Notes under the pieces: model-generated | Told to the model about the DNA's origin: nothing | What the model saw: the letters and a program-made list of their open reading frames with translations, nothing else | Databases searched by the model: none | Assembly: GCA_902491795.1 (NCBI GenBank) | Contig: CABUIX010000025.1 | Span: 1-29,634, forward strand | Reading direction: 5' to 3' | DNA length: 29,634 bases | Source: an uncultured Bacteroidales bacterium | GTDB taxonomy: Bacteria; Bacteroidota; Bacteroidia; Bacteroidales; UBA932 | Part shown: piece by piece, positions 14,590-22,229 of the stretch | How positions within the stretch are numbered: the first letter of the stretch is position 1 | How the letters are laid out: each line of letters begins with the position of its first letter | Position numbers and translations under genes: made by a program

Positions 14590-17384
14590 ATATATCTTGC
14601 GGTAAACGTGTCTGTCTTCTTGAGATCTTCGGGCGTTCCCTCGAAAACAACCTGCCCTCCGGCGTCGCCGGCATCGGGACCAAGGTCGATGATCCAGTCG
14701 GCGGACCTTATCACGTCCGGGTTGTGCTCAACCACCACGAGCGAGTGGCCTCCCTGGAGCAACACGTCGAACGCCTTAAGGAGCTTCTCAACGTCATGGA
14801 AATGCAGGCCGGTAGTTGGTTCGTCGAAGATGAACATTATCCTTTCGGGCTTGCCGGAATTCCTGCTTACCGACAGGAAGTACGCGAGCTTTATCCTCTG
14901 GCTCTCGCCTCCCGAAAGCGTGGCGCTGCTCTGTCCGAGCTTGATGTAGCCGAGCCCGACATCACTCAGCGGCCTTAGCTTTTCGGCAACCGACCGGGCC
15001 TCGGGTTCTTTGCCTTCAGCAAAGAAGTCAATGGCCTCGTCGACGCTCATGCACAGTATGTCGTCGATGTTCTTGCCGCGGTAGCGAACTTCCAGCACCT
15101 CCGGCTTGAAGCGCTTGCCGCCGCATGCCTCGCAGACCATCTCGACGTCCGCCATAAACTGCATCTCGATTCTCACGACCCCCTCTCCCTGGCATTCGGG
15201 ACAGCGGCCGCCGTCGGAATTGAAGGAGAAATAATTCGGGCCGAACCCGTTCATCTTCGCATACTGCTGGTCGGCAAACAGCTTGCGTATGTCGTCGTAG
15301 GCCTTGAGATAGGTCACCGCATTCGAGCGGGAACTGCGTCCGATGGGGTTCTGGTCAACGTATTCCACCCTGGTGATCCTGTCAAGATTGCCTGCAAGGC
15401 CGCGAAATATTCCGGGTCTGTCGCCGGCATCGTTGATGTGCCTGTAGAGCGCGGGATAGAGTATGTCTCCGACCAGCGAAGACTTGCCGGAACCGGAAAC
15501 TCCGGTGACTACCGTCAGTACTCCCAAAGGAAAACGCACGTCGATGTCCTTGAGATTGTGCTCCATCGCGCCCTTGACGGTGATCGAGTACTGCCAGCTG
15601 CGCTTCTCGCGGGTGTAGCGCCGGCGCTGCCCTGTAAGGTACTGCAGGGTTATCGACTTGTCGACTGCCGGCTGAGGAAGCTTGCCGGTGAGTTTTCCTA
15701 AGAAGACCACCTCTCCCCCGTTGAGTCCCGCCAGGGGGCCCATGTCGATCAGCAGGTCGGCCGCGCGCATGATTTCCTCGTCATGCTCGACTACTATCAC
15801 CGTGTTGCCGATGTCCCGGAGGCGCCTGAGCACGCCGATGAGCTTCTCGGTGTCGCGCGGATGCAGTCCGATGCTGGGTTCGTCGAGGATGTACATTGAG
15901 CCTACAAGACTCGAACCGAGAGCCGTGACCAAATTGATGCGCTGGCTCTCTCCTCCCGAGAGAGTATTGCAGGCGCGGCTGAGCGTCAGGTACGACAGCC
16001 CTACATCCTTTATGCACTCAAGTCTTGAAATGATTTCCGCTACAGGCTCGGCAACCACCTCGCGCTCGCTGCCGCCGAGCTGAAGGCCCCGGAAGAACGC
16101 CAGCGCCTCGTCGACGTTCATCGACAGCACCTCGTGGATGTTCTTGCCGCCGACCTTGACCCACAGGGCCTCCTTGCGCAGCCGGCTTCCTCCGCACGCG
16201 CGGCACTCCGTGCGTCCGCTGAAGCGCGAGAGCATATACTTGTACTGTATCTTGTATCGCTGGGTCTCCACCCAGTCGAAAAATTCCTTTATGCCGACGA
16301 TGGAGTTCTCGTCGTTCTCCACCGAATGGCCTTCCCAGATGGTCTTCTTGACCTCGTCGGACAGGTTGCAGTATGGTTCAAACACGGGAATCCCGTACCT
16401 TGAGGCAACCTTGATCAGATGGTCCCTGAACCAGCCCATCTTCTCTCCCCTCCAGCAGGCTATCGCCCCGTCGTAGATGCTCTTGGTCTTGTCGGGGATC
16501 ACAAGGTCCTCGCTGATGCCGATGATCTTTCCGAGTCCGCCGCACACCGGACATGCACCGAGGGGCGAGTTGAAACTGAAGAGATATTCGTCAGGCTCGC
16601 GGAAGGTGATTCCGTCCATCTCGAACCTGCTGCAGAAACGGTGAAGAGTGCCGTCGTCCTCATAAATCGCCATGTCTCCGTCCCCGCGGGAGAAGGCCGT
16701 CGCGACCGATGACTGCAGACGCGTCCGAGTGTCCTCGTCCATGTCGCCCGTCTCGGGAAGGCGCACGCGGTCCACAAGCAGCCAGACATCTTCGGGATAG
16801 TTTCCGTCGCGCTGCAGCATCTCGTCGATCCTGACAGGCTGCCCGTCGGCAAAAAGGCGGTTGAATCCGTCCTCCTTGAGTCCGAGCATCAGTTCAACCT
16901 TGTCGTCGCGCTGCTTCCACCTGAGGTCGGCGAGCACAAGGCACACCGTGTGCCGCAAGGACAGGAAGGCCATCACGGAATCGACCGTGTCCTTGTGGAC
17001 CTCCCTTCCGGAAACCGGGGAAAACGTGTGCCCGACCCGTGCAAAGACAAGCCGCAGGTAATCGTAGATTTCGGTTGTGGTGGCAACCGTAGAGCGCGGG
17101 TTTCGGGTGGTCACCTTCTGTTCGATGGCTATCGCCGGAGGGATGCCCTCTATGGAATCCACGTCAGGCTTGGTCATTCTGCCGAGGAACTGCCGGGCAT
17201 ATGAGGAAAGGCTCTCCGAAAACCTCCTCTGGCCCTCGGCGTACAGGGTGTCAAACACGAGCGAAGACTTGCCGGACCCGGAAATTCCGGTGACCACGAC
17301 AAACTTTCCCCTCGGGATGTCCAGCGAAAGGTTCTTGAGATTGTTGACTCTCGCTCCCCGTATTTCAATATTCTCTTCTGCCAA
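14586..17384 (-). CDS. uvrA: Excinuclease ABC subunit UvrA
   Basis: DNA damage-recognition ATPase of nucleotide excision repair, acting as a dimer with UvrB. Two ABC ATPase halves are visible: Walker A GISGSGKSS at 33-41 and GVSGSGKSSLVGDIL in the second half, each with an ABC signature LSGGESQRI and a Walker B (MYILDEPSIGLHPRD and MFIFDEPTTGLHFHD). Zinc-finger cysteines appear as CPVCGGLG, CRACGGSRLR, and CPECQGEG with CEACGGKRF. The length of 932 aa is that of a full UvrA. A TATCTTTG box lies 73 nt upstream. The stop overlaps the start of a glycosyltransferase gene, so this DNA-repair gene heads a run of surface-glycan genes. Confidence 0.98.
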   Translation of the reverse strand: MAEENIEIRGARVNNLKNLSLDIPRGKFVVVTGISGSGKSSLVFDTLYAEGQRRFSESLSSYARQFLGRMTKPDVDSIEGIPPAIAIEQKVTTRNPRSTVATTTEIYDYLRLVFARVGHTFSPVSGREVHKDTVDSVMAFLSLRHTVCLVLADLRWKQRDDKVELMLGLKEDGFNRLFADGQPVRIDEMLQRDGNYPEDVWLLVDRVRLPETGDMDEDTRTRLQSSVATAFSRGDGDMAIYEDDGTLHRFCSRFEMDGITFREPDEYLFSFNSPLGACPVCGGLGKIIGISEDLVIPDKTKSIYDGAIACWRGEKMGWFRDHLIKVASRYGIPVFEPYCNLSDEVKKTIWEGHSVENDENSIVGIKEFFDWVETQRYKIQYKYMLSRFSGRTECRACGGSRLRKEALWVKVGGKNIHEVLSMNVDEALAFFRGLQLGGSEREVVAEPVAEIISRLECIKDVGLSYLTLSRACNTLSGGESQRINLVTALGSSLVGSMYILDEPSIGLHPRDTEKLIGVLRRLRDIGNTVIVVEHDEEIMRAADLLIDMGPLAGLNGGEVVFLGKLTGKLPQPAVDKSITLQYLTGQRRRYTREKRSWQYSITVKGAMEHNLKDIDVRFPLGVLTVVTGVSGSGKSSLVGDILYPALYRHINDAGDRPGIFRGLAGNLDRITRVEYVDQNPIGRSSRSNAVTYLKAYDDIRKLFADQQYAKMNGFGPNYFSFNSDGGRCPECQGEGVVRIEMQFMADVEMVCEACGGKRFKPEVLEVRYRGKNIDDILCMSVDEAIDFFAEGKEPEARSVAEKLRPLSDVGLGYIKLGQSSATLSGGESQRIKLAYFLSVSRNSGKPERIMFIFDEPTTGLHFHDVEKLLKAFDVLLQGGHSLVVVEHNPDVIRSADWIIDLGPDAGDAGGQVVFEGTPEDLKKTDTFTARYI

Positions 17385-17457
17385 TTGCTGTCTGTTCTTT
17401 AAAATTCAGCCTCAGGTGGCCTGCGCGGGCAATCCTGGCCCTCCTGCACTGAACCAG

Positions 17458-17465
17458 CAAAGATA
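17458..17465 (-). promoter_or_regulatory. -7 box of uvrA
   Basis: On the minus strand this is TATCTTTG, a full match to TAnnTTTG. A TTG at about 17488-17490 (minus strand) is in the -33 region. It predicts a leader of roughly 65 nt. Confidence 0.65.
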
Positions 17466-17568
17466 AGAAGCAGTTCTAACTTTTTCAAGTGCCGGGGCCG
17501 CTGCCGGAAGGATCATGAAGTTTTTGAAAAAATTTTTGTCGGGCTCTTGCAATTCCACAAATTATGCC

Positions 17569-17576
17569 TATATTTG
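17569..17576 (+). promoter_or_regulatory. -7 box of the tRNA-Asp gene
   Basis: TATATTTG, full consensus, with a TTG 19 nt upstream at 17547-17549 as the -33 element. It is 43 nt before the mature tRNA. Confidence 0.75.
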
Positions 17577-17619
17577 CATCCGCTTTCACCGGAAAGCAAC
17601 CAGCAAAAATGGAAAACCT

Positions 17620-17693
17620 GGTGCGGTAGTTCAGCTGGTTAGAATGCCGGCCTGTCACGCCGGAGGTCGAGGGTTCGAGTCCCTTCCGCACCG
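17620..17693 (+). tRNA. tRNA-Asp (GTC)
   Basis: The acceptor stem GGTGCGG (17620-17626) pairs with CCGCACC (17686-17692), followed by discriminator G. The D-arm has GTTCAGCTGGTTAGAA, the anticodon stem CCGGC/GCCGG encloses CTGTCAC with anticodon GTC at 17654-17656, and the T-arm is GAGGGTTCGAGTCCCTT. CCA is not encoded (the DNA reads CAA). A hairpin terminator follows immediately, so this is a monocistronic tRNA gene. Confidence 0.96.
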
Positions 17694-17698
17694 CAAAG

Positions 17699-17728
17699 AC
17701 TCCGAAGCATTTCTGCTCCGGAGTTTTT
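17699..17728 (+). terminator. Intrinsic terminator of tRNA-Asp
   Basis: ACTCCGAAGCA and TGCTCCGGAGT form an 11-bp stem with one mismatch and a TTTC loop, followed by five T. It sits between the tRNA and the convergent fimbrial operon. Confidence 0.8.
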
Positions 17729-17733
17729 CGTTT

Positions 17734-20013
17734 TCAGTATATGTACTCGACGTCGGACTTCTTGAAGCGCACTATTCTCGTGTCCTTGGTGCCTGCGCCG
17801 TTCTTGGTCAGGTAGAGGTTCGACATGGTTCCTGCCATGTACCAGCCCTGGCCGGTCTGCGGCGAATGCATCGCGAACAGCAGGTTGTTGTAGTGGCCCG
17901 AATGGATTATTCCGTCGGCGTTCCACTGCGCGCTTGTCCCGTACCAGACTATAGGCTCGTATTCAGGGAAGTCCGGAGAATACATCTGTATGTAGATCAC
18001 ATCCGAGAGGGTCATGCTGCCCACGGGGACGTCGTTGCGGCGCTTCTGCTCGCGCTTGACAGCCGAGTGCCCGTTCCAGGGCTCCTTGATGTGATGCGTG
18101 CCGTTCCACATCATCCACACGTAGTCGGTGGCGTCGAAGATGCGGTTGTAGTCATCCATCGAGGCAAGCTCGTATCCGTCGGGCGAAAGCGCGTCCGCGG
18201 GAATCTTGTTGATATGGTCGGGCACCGAGGTGCTGAACCAGTCAAGGACAGCCTTTCCGTCCGACTCCACCACCCTGAGACCTTCTCCGCTGCTGCCCTG
18301 GTAGGCCCATCCCCAGAGGTCCGCGAATTCTTCGGGGCTGCATGATCCGAGATACTCAAACAGAGTCATCCCCCTGGAAGCGGCCGGATCAGCAGACGAA
18401 AGCACCTGGTCCTCGAACGAGCGGGAGTTGCCGCGAGCATTGTACTTGCACCACCACACGCCGTGCATCCAGGTCACCGGCAGTCCGTAGTTGCGGCGCA
18501 CTATAGTGTATTCCTCGCGGTCCGAGCCGTCGGAGCTGTTGCGGACTACCACCACAGCCTTCTGCTCGCGTCCGTCGGCCGTCACGTCATTGGGCCGCCA
18601 TCCGCCCACTACCCTGCAGGTTCCGGCTCCCTTGTCAAGCCTGATCCACGGATCCTCGCCCTCCGGGAACTCCACGACAATCTCCTTCCCCTCCGGGACA
18701 TTGAATACCCCGAATTCGTTGTCGGCATATTTCCCGAAATCATGGGCGTAGAGGGCGTTGTCGAACGACATGCCGCCTTCGAGCGTCACCGGATTGGCAA
18801 GAAGGCGCAGCCTGATCGCGTCGTCGTCGTACGAATGTGCAAGACTCTTGCGGCGGAACTTCAGTGTGACCTCCTGCTGCGCGACATTGGGGGCATAAAG
18901 TCCCTTGTTCACGCGGAACCTGTTGAGCTGTCCGAAATCCGAAATGCCGCGGGCATCCGCTTCAATCGCGGTGACTTCCAGCAGTTTCCCCTCGAAAGGA
19001 AGCAGTTCCAGTTCGTCCGGGCTGTCAAACGCCAGCACGAAATCCGATGCCAGGTGAGGCAGGACAAGTGTGCGTCCTCCATCTGCAACCACTGCTCCTG
19101 CGGGCAGGCTGCTGCGCCCGGCATCTATCACGATTGCATCGCCTCGGCCGGCATCGGCATCCACGCTGCCGCCTCCGTTCCATTCGGTGACGGAAAGTTC
19201 AAGTCCTGCATCCACATGCTCCTTGCGCAGCACTATACGGTAGACGGTGTTGCGCTCAAGCTTCTGCGGAAGTGACGCATTCATGACGGTTTCCTTTCCG
19301 TCGACAACGGCGGTGACTTCGACCTCAAGCCCAGGATTATCCTGAGCAAGCAGGTATGCAGCGCCATCCATTGAGTCGGCGACAGGAGACATGAAATTCA
19401 CTTCGATGTCTCCGCGCAGGGCATCCTCCGGTGTCCCGTCGGAGAAAAGATGCATTGACTGGAGGGCATTCAGAAACCGCAGTCCGCTCACTGCAGCAGT
19501 TCCTGCCACATCCACCACCAGGTCGAAACGGGCCACTCCCCTCTCAAGCTTCAGGCTCACAGGCATCCCCGGCACAGACGACAGCGCCGCCTTTCCGAAA
19601 AAGATGATTCCGGGCTGCCCTCCCCTTGCGTGCACGGTCGATGAGAGCCATGCCGATTCGTCCTCTCCGGTCTCGGGCAGAACATATTCCGGTCTGGAAT
19701 ATCCCGGAGAATCGGGCCCCACGGCAATCATGTAGATGTTGCCTCCGCCACCCGTCACCGGAATCTCGAATGTCCATCCGGCAGAGGGATCAAGGTCATA
19801 GGACTTCTGCAGACGTCCGCCGCTGAAATGCAGGGCCTTGATTTCTGCCACGGAGACGTCCGCCGCAGAGGGAGATATTCCCCCTGCATAGGATGTCCGC
19901 TCCGCAGTTACAACATGATTGCCGGAATTGTCATTTATTCCTCCCAGTCTGTCGCTGCATGCCGCGAGGAGCAGCATGCCCGGAATAATTGCATATATCT
20001 TTCTCATCTTCAT
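17734..20013 (-). CDS. FimB/Mfa2-family lipoprotein with large C-terminal domain
   Basis: Predicted outer-surface lipoprotein (signal peptide with lipobox LLAACS, Cys19). Residues about 30-285 have the FimB/Mfa2-like fimbrillin pattern: VSVAEIKALHFSGGRL, GNIYMIAVGP, LKLERGVARFDLVV (154-167), and ERNTVYRIVLRK with LSVTEWNGGGSVD (253-285). The remaining roughly 470 residues are a separate region I do not recognise. It is rich in Trp, Tyr and Gly towards the end, with TWMHGVWWCKYNARGN, SPEEFADLWGWAYQGSSGEGL, PDGYELASMDDYNRIF, and WYMAGTMSNLYL. This looks like a globular, possibly ligand-binding tip domain. It is the last gene of the four-gene operon, 24 nt after the previous one. Being last and largest with an extra domain fits a tip adhesin, but that is inference. 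Confidence 0.72.
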   Translation of the reverse strand: MKMRKIYAIIPGMLLLAACSDRLGGINDNSGNHVVTAERTSYAGGISPSAADVSVAEIKALHFSGGRLQKSYDLDPSAGWTFEIPVTGGGGNIYMIAVGPDSPGYSRPEYVLPETGEDESAWLSSTVHARGGQPGIIFFGKAALSSVPGMPVSLKLERGVARFDLVVDVAGTAAVSGLRFLNALQSMHLFSDGTPEDALRGDIEVNFMSPVADSMDGAAYLLAQDNPGLEVEVTAVVDGKETVMNASLPQKLERNTVYRIVLRKEHVDAGLELSVTEWNGGGSVDADAGRGDAIVIDAGRSSLPAGAVVADGGRTLVLPHLASDFVLAFDSPDELELLPFEGKLLEVTAIEADARGISDFGQLNRFRVNKGLYAPNVAQQEVTLKFRRKSLAHSYDDDAIRLRLLANPVTLEGGMSFDNALYAHDFGKYADNEFGVFNVPEGKEIVVEFPEGEDPWIRLDKGAGTCRVVGGWRPNDVTADGREQKAVVVVRNSSDGSDREEYTIVRRNYGLPVTWMHGVWWCKYNARGNSRSFEDQVLSSADPAASRGMTLFEYLGSCSPEEFADLWGWAYQGSSGEGLRVVESDGKAVLDWFSTSVPDHINKIPADALSPDGYELASMDDYNRIFDATDYVWMMWNGTHHIKEPWNGHSAVKREQKRRNDVPVGSMTLSDVIYIQMYSPDFPEYEPIVWYGTSAQWNADGIIHSGHYNNLLFAMHSPQTGQGWYMAGTMSNLYLTKNGAGTKDTRIVRFKKSDVEYIY

Positions 20014-20037
20014 ATTCTGTCTTCGGATAAAAACTTC

Positions 20038-20928
20038 TTACGGAGTGAGTTCGGTATCTCCGCCCTGCTGCCAGTCCTCAAGCGAGACCTCGAGGCTCAC
20101 GTCTATCTCGTCCTTTCGCACGGTCAGAGTATAGACCGTATTCCTTTCGACCGGCTCCGAAAGTTCCTTCTCAAGCACGACCGGCTTTCCGTCAATCACG
20201 GCATCCACGCTGACTGCAACGGTACCGGCAGGCTGCTCGTGCACGTGCAGTACACCGGACGTGTCAGCCGTGAGCGGCGAATCAAATTCCGCCTTGAGTT
20301 CAGTAAGCGGAGCTCCTTCGGGTGAATATTTTCCGTCCACAGGGAAGAGGTATGCCGAACCCGCTACGTTCTTGAGTGAAACCGAGTTTATTTCGGCAAC
20401 TCCAGCCGTCCTGACCTTGAGGTCAAACCTAGCGACGCCCCGCTTGAGCTTCAGCGGCACGGTGCTGCCCGACCCGTCGAGGGCAACACTTCCCGAAAGG
20501 AAATGCACGGGTGATCCTTCTGCCGAGGATATTGTGGTCCTGAGCCAATCCTCCTCACTTGTCCCCTGCAACTGAAGTTCATCAAGGTCGAGCAGGCCGT
20601 CAGCGTTTGCGACCATGTACAGGTTACCCTTGCGGCTGTCGAGACTTATTTCGTAAAAGCCCCCGGGAAGGACGGCAAGATTGTCGTAGACATGCGTCAG
20701 CCGACCTCCATCGAACACGCAGGCCTGCATGCTCCTGATCTCGCTGTCGCCGCCGGCATCGGACTCCGCGCCGGCATAGTCAACTATTCCCGCCTTTACC
20801 CTCAACGTTCCCGAGTCGGGACCCGGGGCCGGCACCTTGTCCTTGTCGCAGGCCGTCAGAAGCGTTCCCGCAGCCACAAGTGCCGTCAAAAAATATCTTG
20901 ATGCAAGATTGATCTTATTCGTTTTCAT
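20038..20928 (-). CDS. FimB/Mfa2-family fimbrial lipoprotein
   Basis: Lipoprotein of the Bacteroidota fimbrillin superfamily. The signal peptide ends in a lipobox LLTACD (Cys27). The body carries the same landmarks as its neighbours: RSMQACVFDGGRLTHVY, GNLYMVANADGLLDLDEL, LKLKRGVARFDLKV, SAYLFPVDGKYSPEG, and a C-terminal VERNTVYTLTVRKDEIDVSLEVSLEDWQ block. It ends shortly after this block, so it is the minimal two-domain form (296 aa) compared with the extended versions before and after it. Such proteins are typically anchor or minor subunits at the base or tip of type V-like fimbriae. Its start is 33 nt after the preceding gene's stop, inside the same operon. Confidence 0.78.
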   Translation of the reverse strand: MKTNKINLASRYFLTALVAAGTLLTACDKDKVPAPGPDSGTLRVKAGIVDYAGAESDAGGDSEIRSMQACVFDGGRLTHVYDNLAVLPGGFYEISLDSRKGNLYMVANADGLLDLDELQLQGTSEEDWLRTTISSAEGSPVHFLSGSVALDGSGSTVPLKLKRGVARFDLKVRTAGVAEINSVSLKNVAGSAYLFPVDGKYSPEGAPLTELKAEFDSPLTADTSGVLHVHEQPAGTVAVSVDAVIDGKPVVLEKELSEPVERNTVYTLTVRKDEIDVSLEVSLEDWQQGGDTELTP

Positions 20929-20961
20929 GCTGTTCTATTTTCAAATTCCCAAATTATTCTT

Positions 20962-22209
20962 TCATGACCCGAACACGAGCGTCACGCGCCCGGTGTTCGC
21001 ATTTCCGTCCGTAAAATCAAGGTATATTCTCTCACTTGTGGCCATCCCTGTCCTGTCGCACCTGACACCGACACCTGCCACTTCGGTGAGGCCGGACTTG
21101 AGCCGTGGAAGCACATTGACTTCAACCCCTTCTGCCCTTCCGTTCACACTCAAGGAATTGCCGGCAACCCCCAGCAGCACAAGTTCAAATTCACACACTT
21201 CCGGAAGGACTGTCACCTCATCGCCAGAAGCATTCACGCTTACCCCTGCAGGCAGCAATGAACCGGATGCGTCAACCATTCCCTTCAGGACCGGCTCTGT
21301 ATTTCCCGGCGTCCCACTCTCCCAGTCACTGCCAGACGACGACACGGTGATTTCAGCCCCTTTTCCGTTCACGTCTATGGTGTAGACGGTATTCCTCTCT
21401 ATCTTCTGCGGCAATTCGGTGCGAAGCCTCACGAGGCCGCCACTTTCCGAGATCACTATCTCCACCGGCACATTGCCTCCCTGCTGTTCCACAACATAAA
21501 GCAGCACATCCGACGAATTGGAAAGAGGTTCCGCCGAATAATCCTTCTCGAAGCCGTAGGTTCCTGCCGGACTGCCGGCCTCCTCGGAAGATTCTCCTGA
21601 TGACGGGAACAGATGGCCCTCCTCGGCGAGTCCGCTGATGCTCACGCTCATTACAGACACATCCTTGTCAAGGCTTCTGATGTCCACCCTCGCAAGGCTT
21701 CTGACCATCCGCACCTGATGCTCCGGTCCGGAATCCTGCCCGAGCGAAAGCTTGCCGGTCATCATCACTGAACCACCGGATGTCATCCGATACGCCGCCG
21801 CCTTAAGTCCGAGAAGATCCGCGACCGTGCTTTCTCCCGGCACCAGGCTGCCGGTCAATCCGTCAATCTTGCTCGAGTTTGCGAGCAGATAGAGTTCTCC
21901 GGTGTTCTCGGAGAAACGGAGAGCATAAAGCCCGTCAGTTCCGGCAGGTGCGGGTGAAAGGACCTCGGCGAGCCTGCCGTCCTTGAAACGGAAAGCCGAA
22001 AGATCATTGACCGCAGTGTCTTCCATACCGGCCGCTGAAGCCGGAAGGATCAGCCTTACGGATGCTGTTGACGGTTCTTTTCCAGGCCCAATTGCCGGAG
22101 GCGGCACAACCACATTGTGTTTCGTGCAGCCTGCCGCCGCGGCAAGCCCTGCCAGCAATAACATCGCTGATTGCCAAAATGTATTTATGATTCTTGTTTT
22201 CATATTCAT
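20962..22209 (-). CDS. FimB/Mfa2-family fimbrial lipoprotein
   Basis: Third fimbrillin-type lipoprotein, about 415 aa. I moved the start to the ATG at 22209 (22203 also possible): it follows a GGAG ribosome-binding motif and opens a signal peptide with lipobox AAAGC (Cys28), whereas the longer open frame to 22488 runs inside the upstream gene. Landmarks shared with the neighbours are NDLSAFRFKDGRL, GELYLLANSSKIDGL, MVRSLARVDI, GHLFPSSGESSEEAG, and PQKIERNTVYTIDV with GSDWESGTPGN. An extra region of about 110 residues after that block resembles the one in the 759-residue gene (SLLPAGVSVNASGDEVTVLP versus SLPAGAVVADGGRTLVLP). That suggests a domain duplicated within the operon. Confidence 0.75.
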   Translation of the reverse strand: MNMKTRIINTFWQSAMLLLAGLAAAAGCTKHNVVVPPPAIGPGKEPSTASVRLILPASAAGMEDTAVNDLSAFRFKDGRLAEVLSPAPAGTDGLYALRFSENTGELYLLANSSKIDGLTGSLVPGESTVADLLGLKAAAYRMTSGGSVMMTGKLSLGQDSGPEHQVRMVRSLARVDIRSLDKDVSVMSVSISGLAEEGHLFPSSGESSEEAGSPAGTYGFEKDYSAEPLSNSSDVLLYVVEQQGGNVPVEIVISESGGLVRLRTELPQKIERNTVYTIDVNGKGAEITVSSSGSDWESGTPGNTEPVLKGMVDASGSLLPAGVSVNASGDEVTVLPEVCEFELVLLGVAGNSLSVNGRAEGVEVNVLPRLKSGLTEVAGVGVRCDRTGMATSERIYLDFTDGNANTGRVTLVFGS

Positions 22210-22229
22210 GTCTCCTATAGTTTTTGTGC

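Noticed and set aside
14014..14949. Plus-strand open frame (311 codons) opposite the GT2-like gene and uvrA
   Set aside because: It spans the junction of two confirmed minus-strand genes and has no family features.
18463..19275. Plus-strand open frame (270 codons) opposite the large fimbrial lipoprotein
   Set aside because: Shadow of a gene with signal peptide and family motifs; no domain and no promoter.
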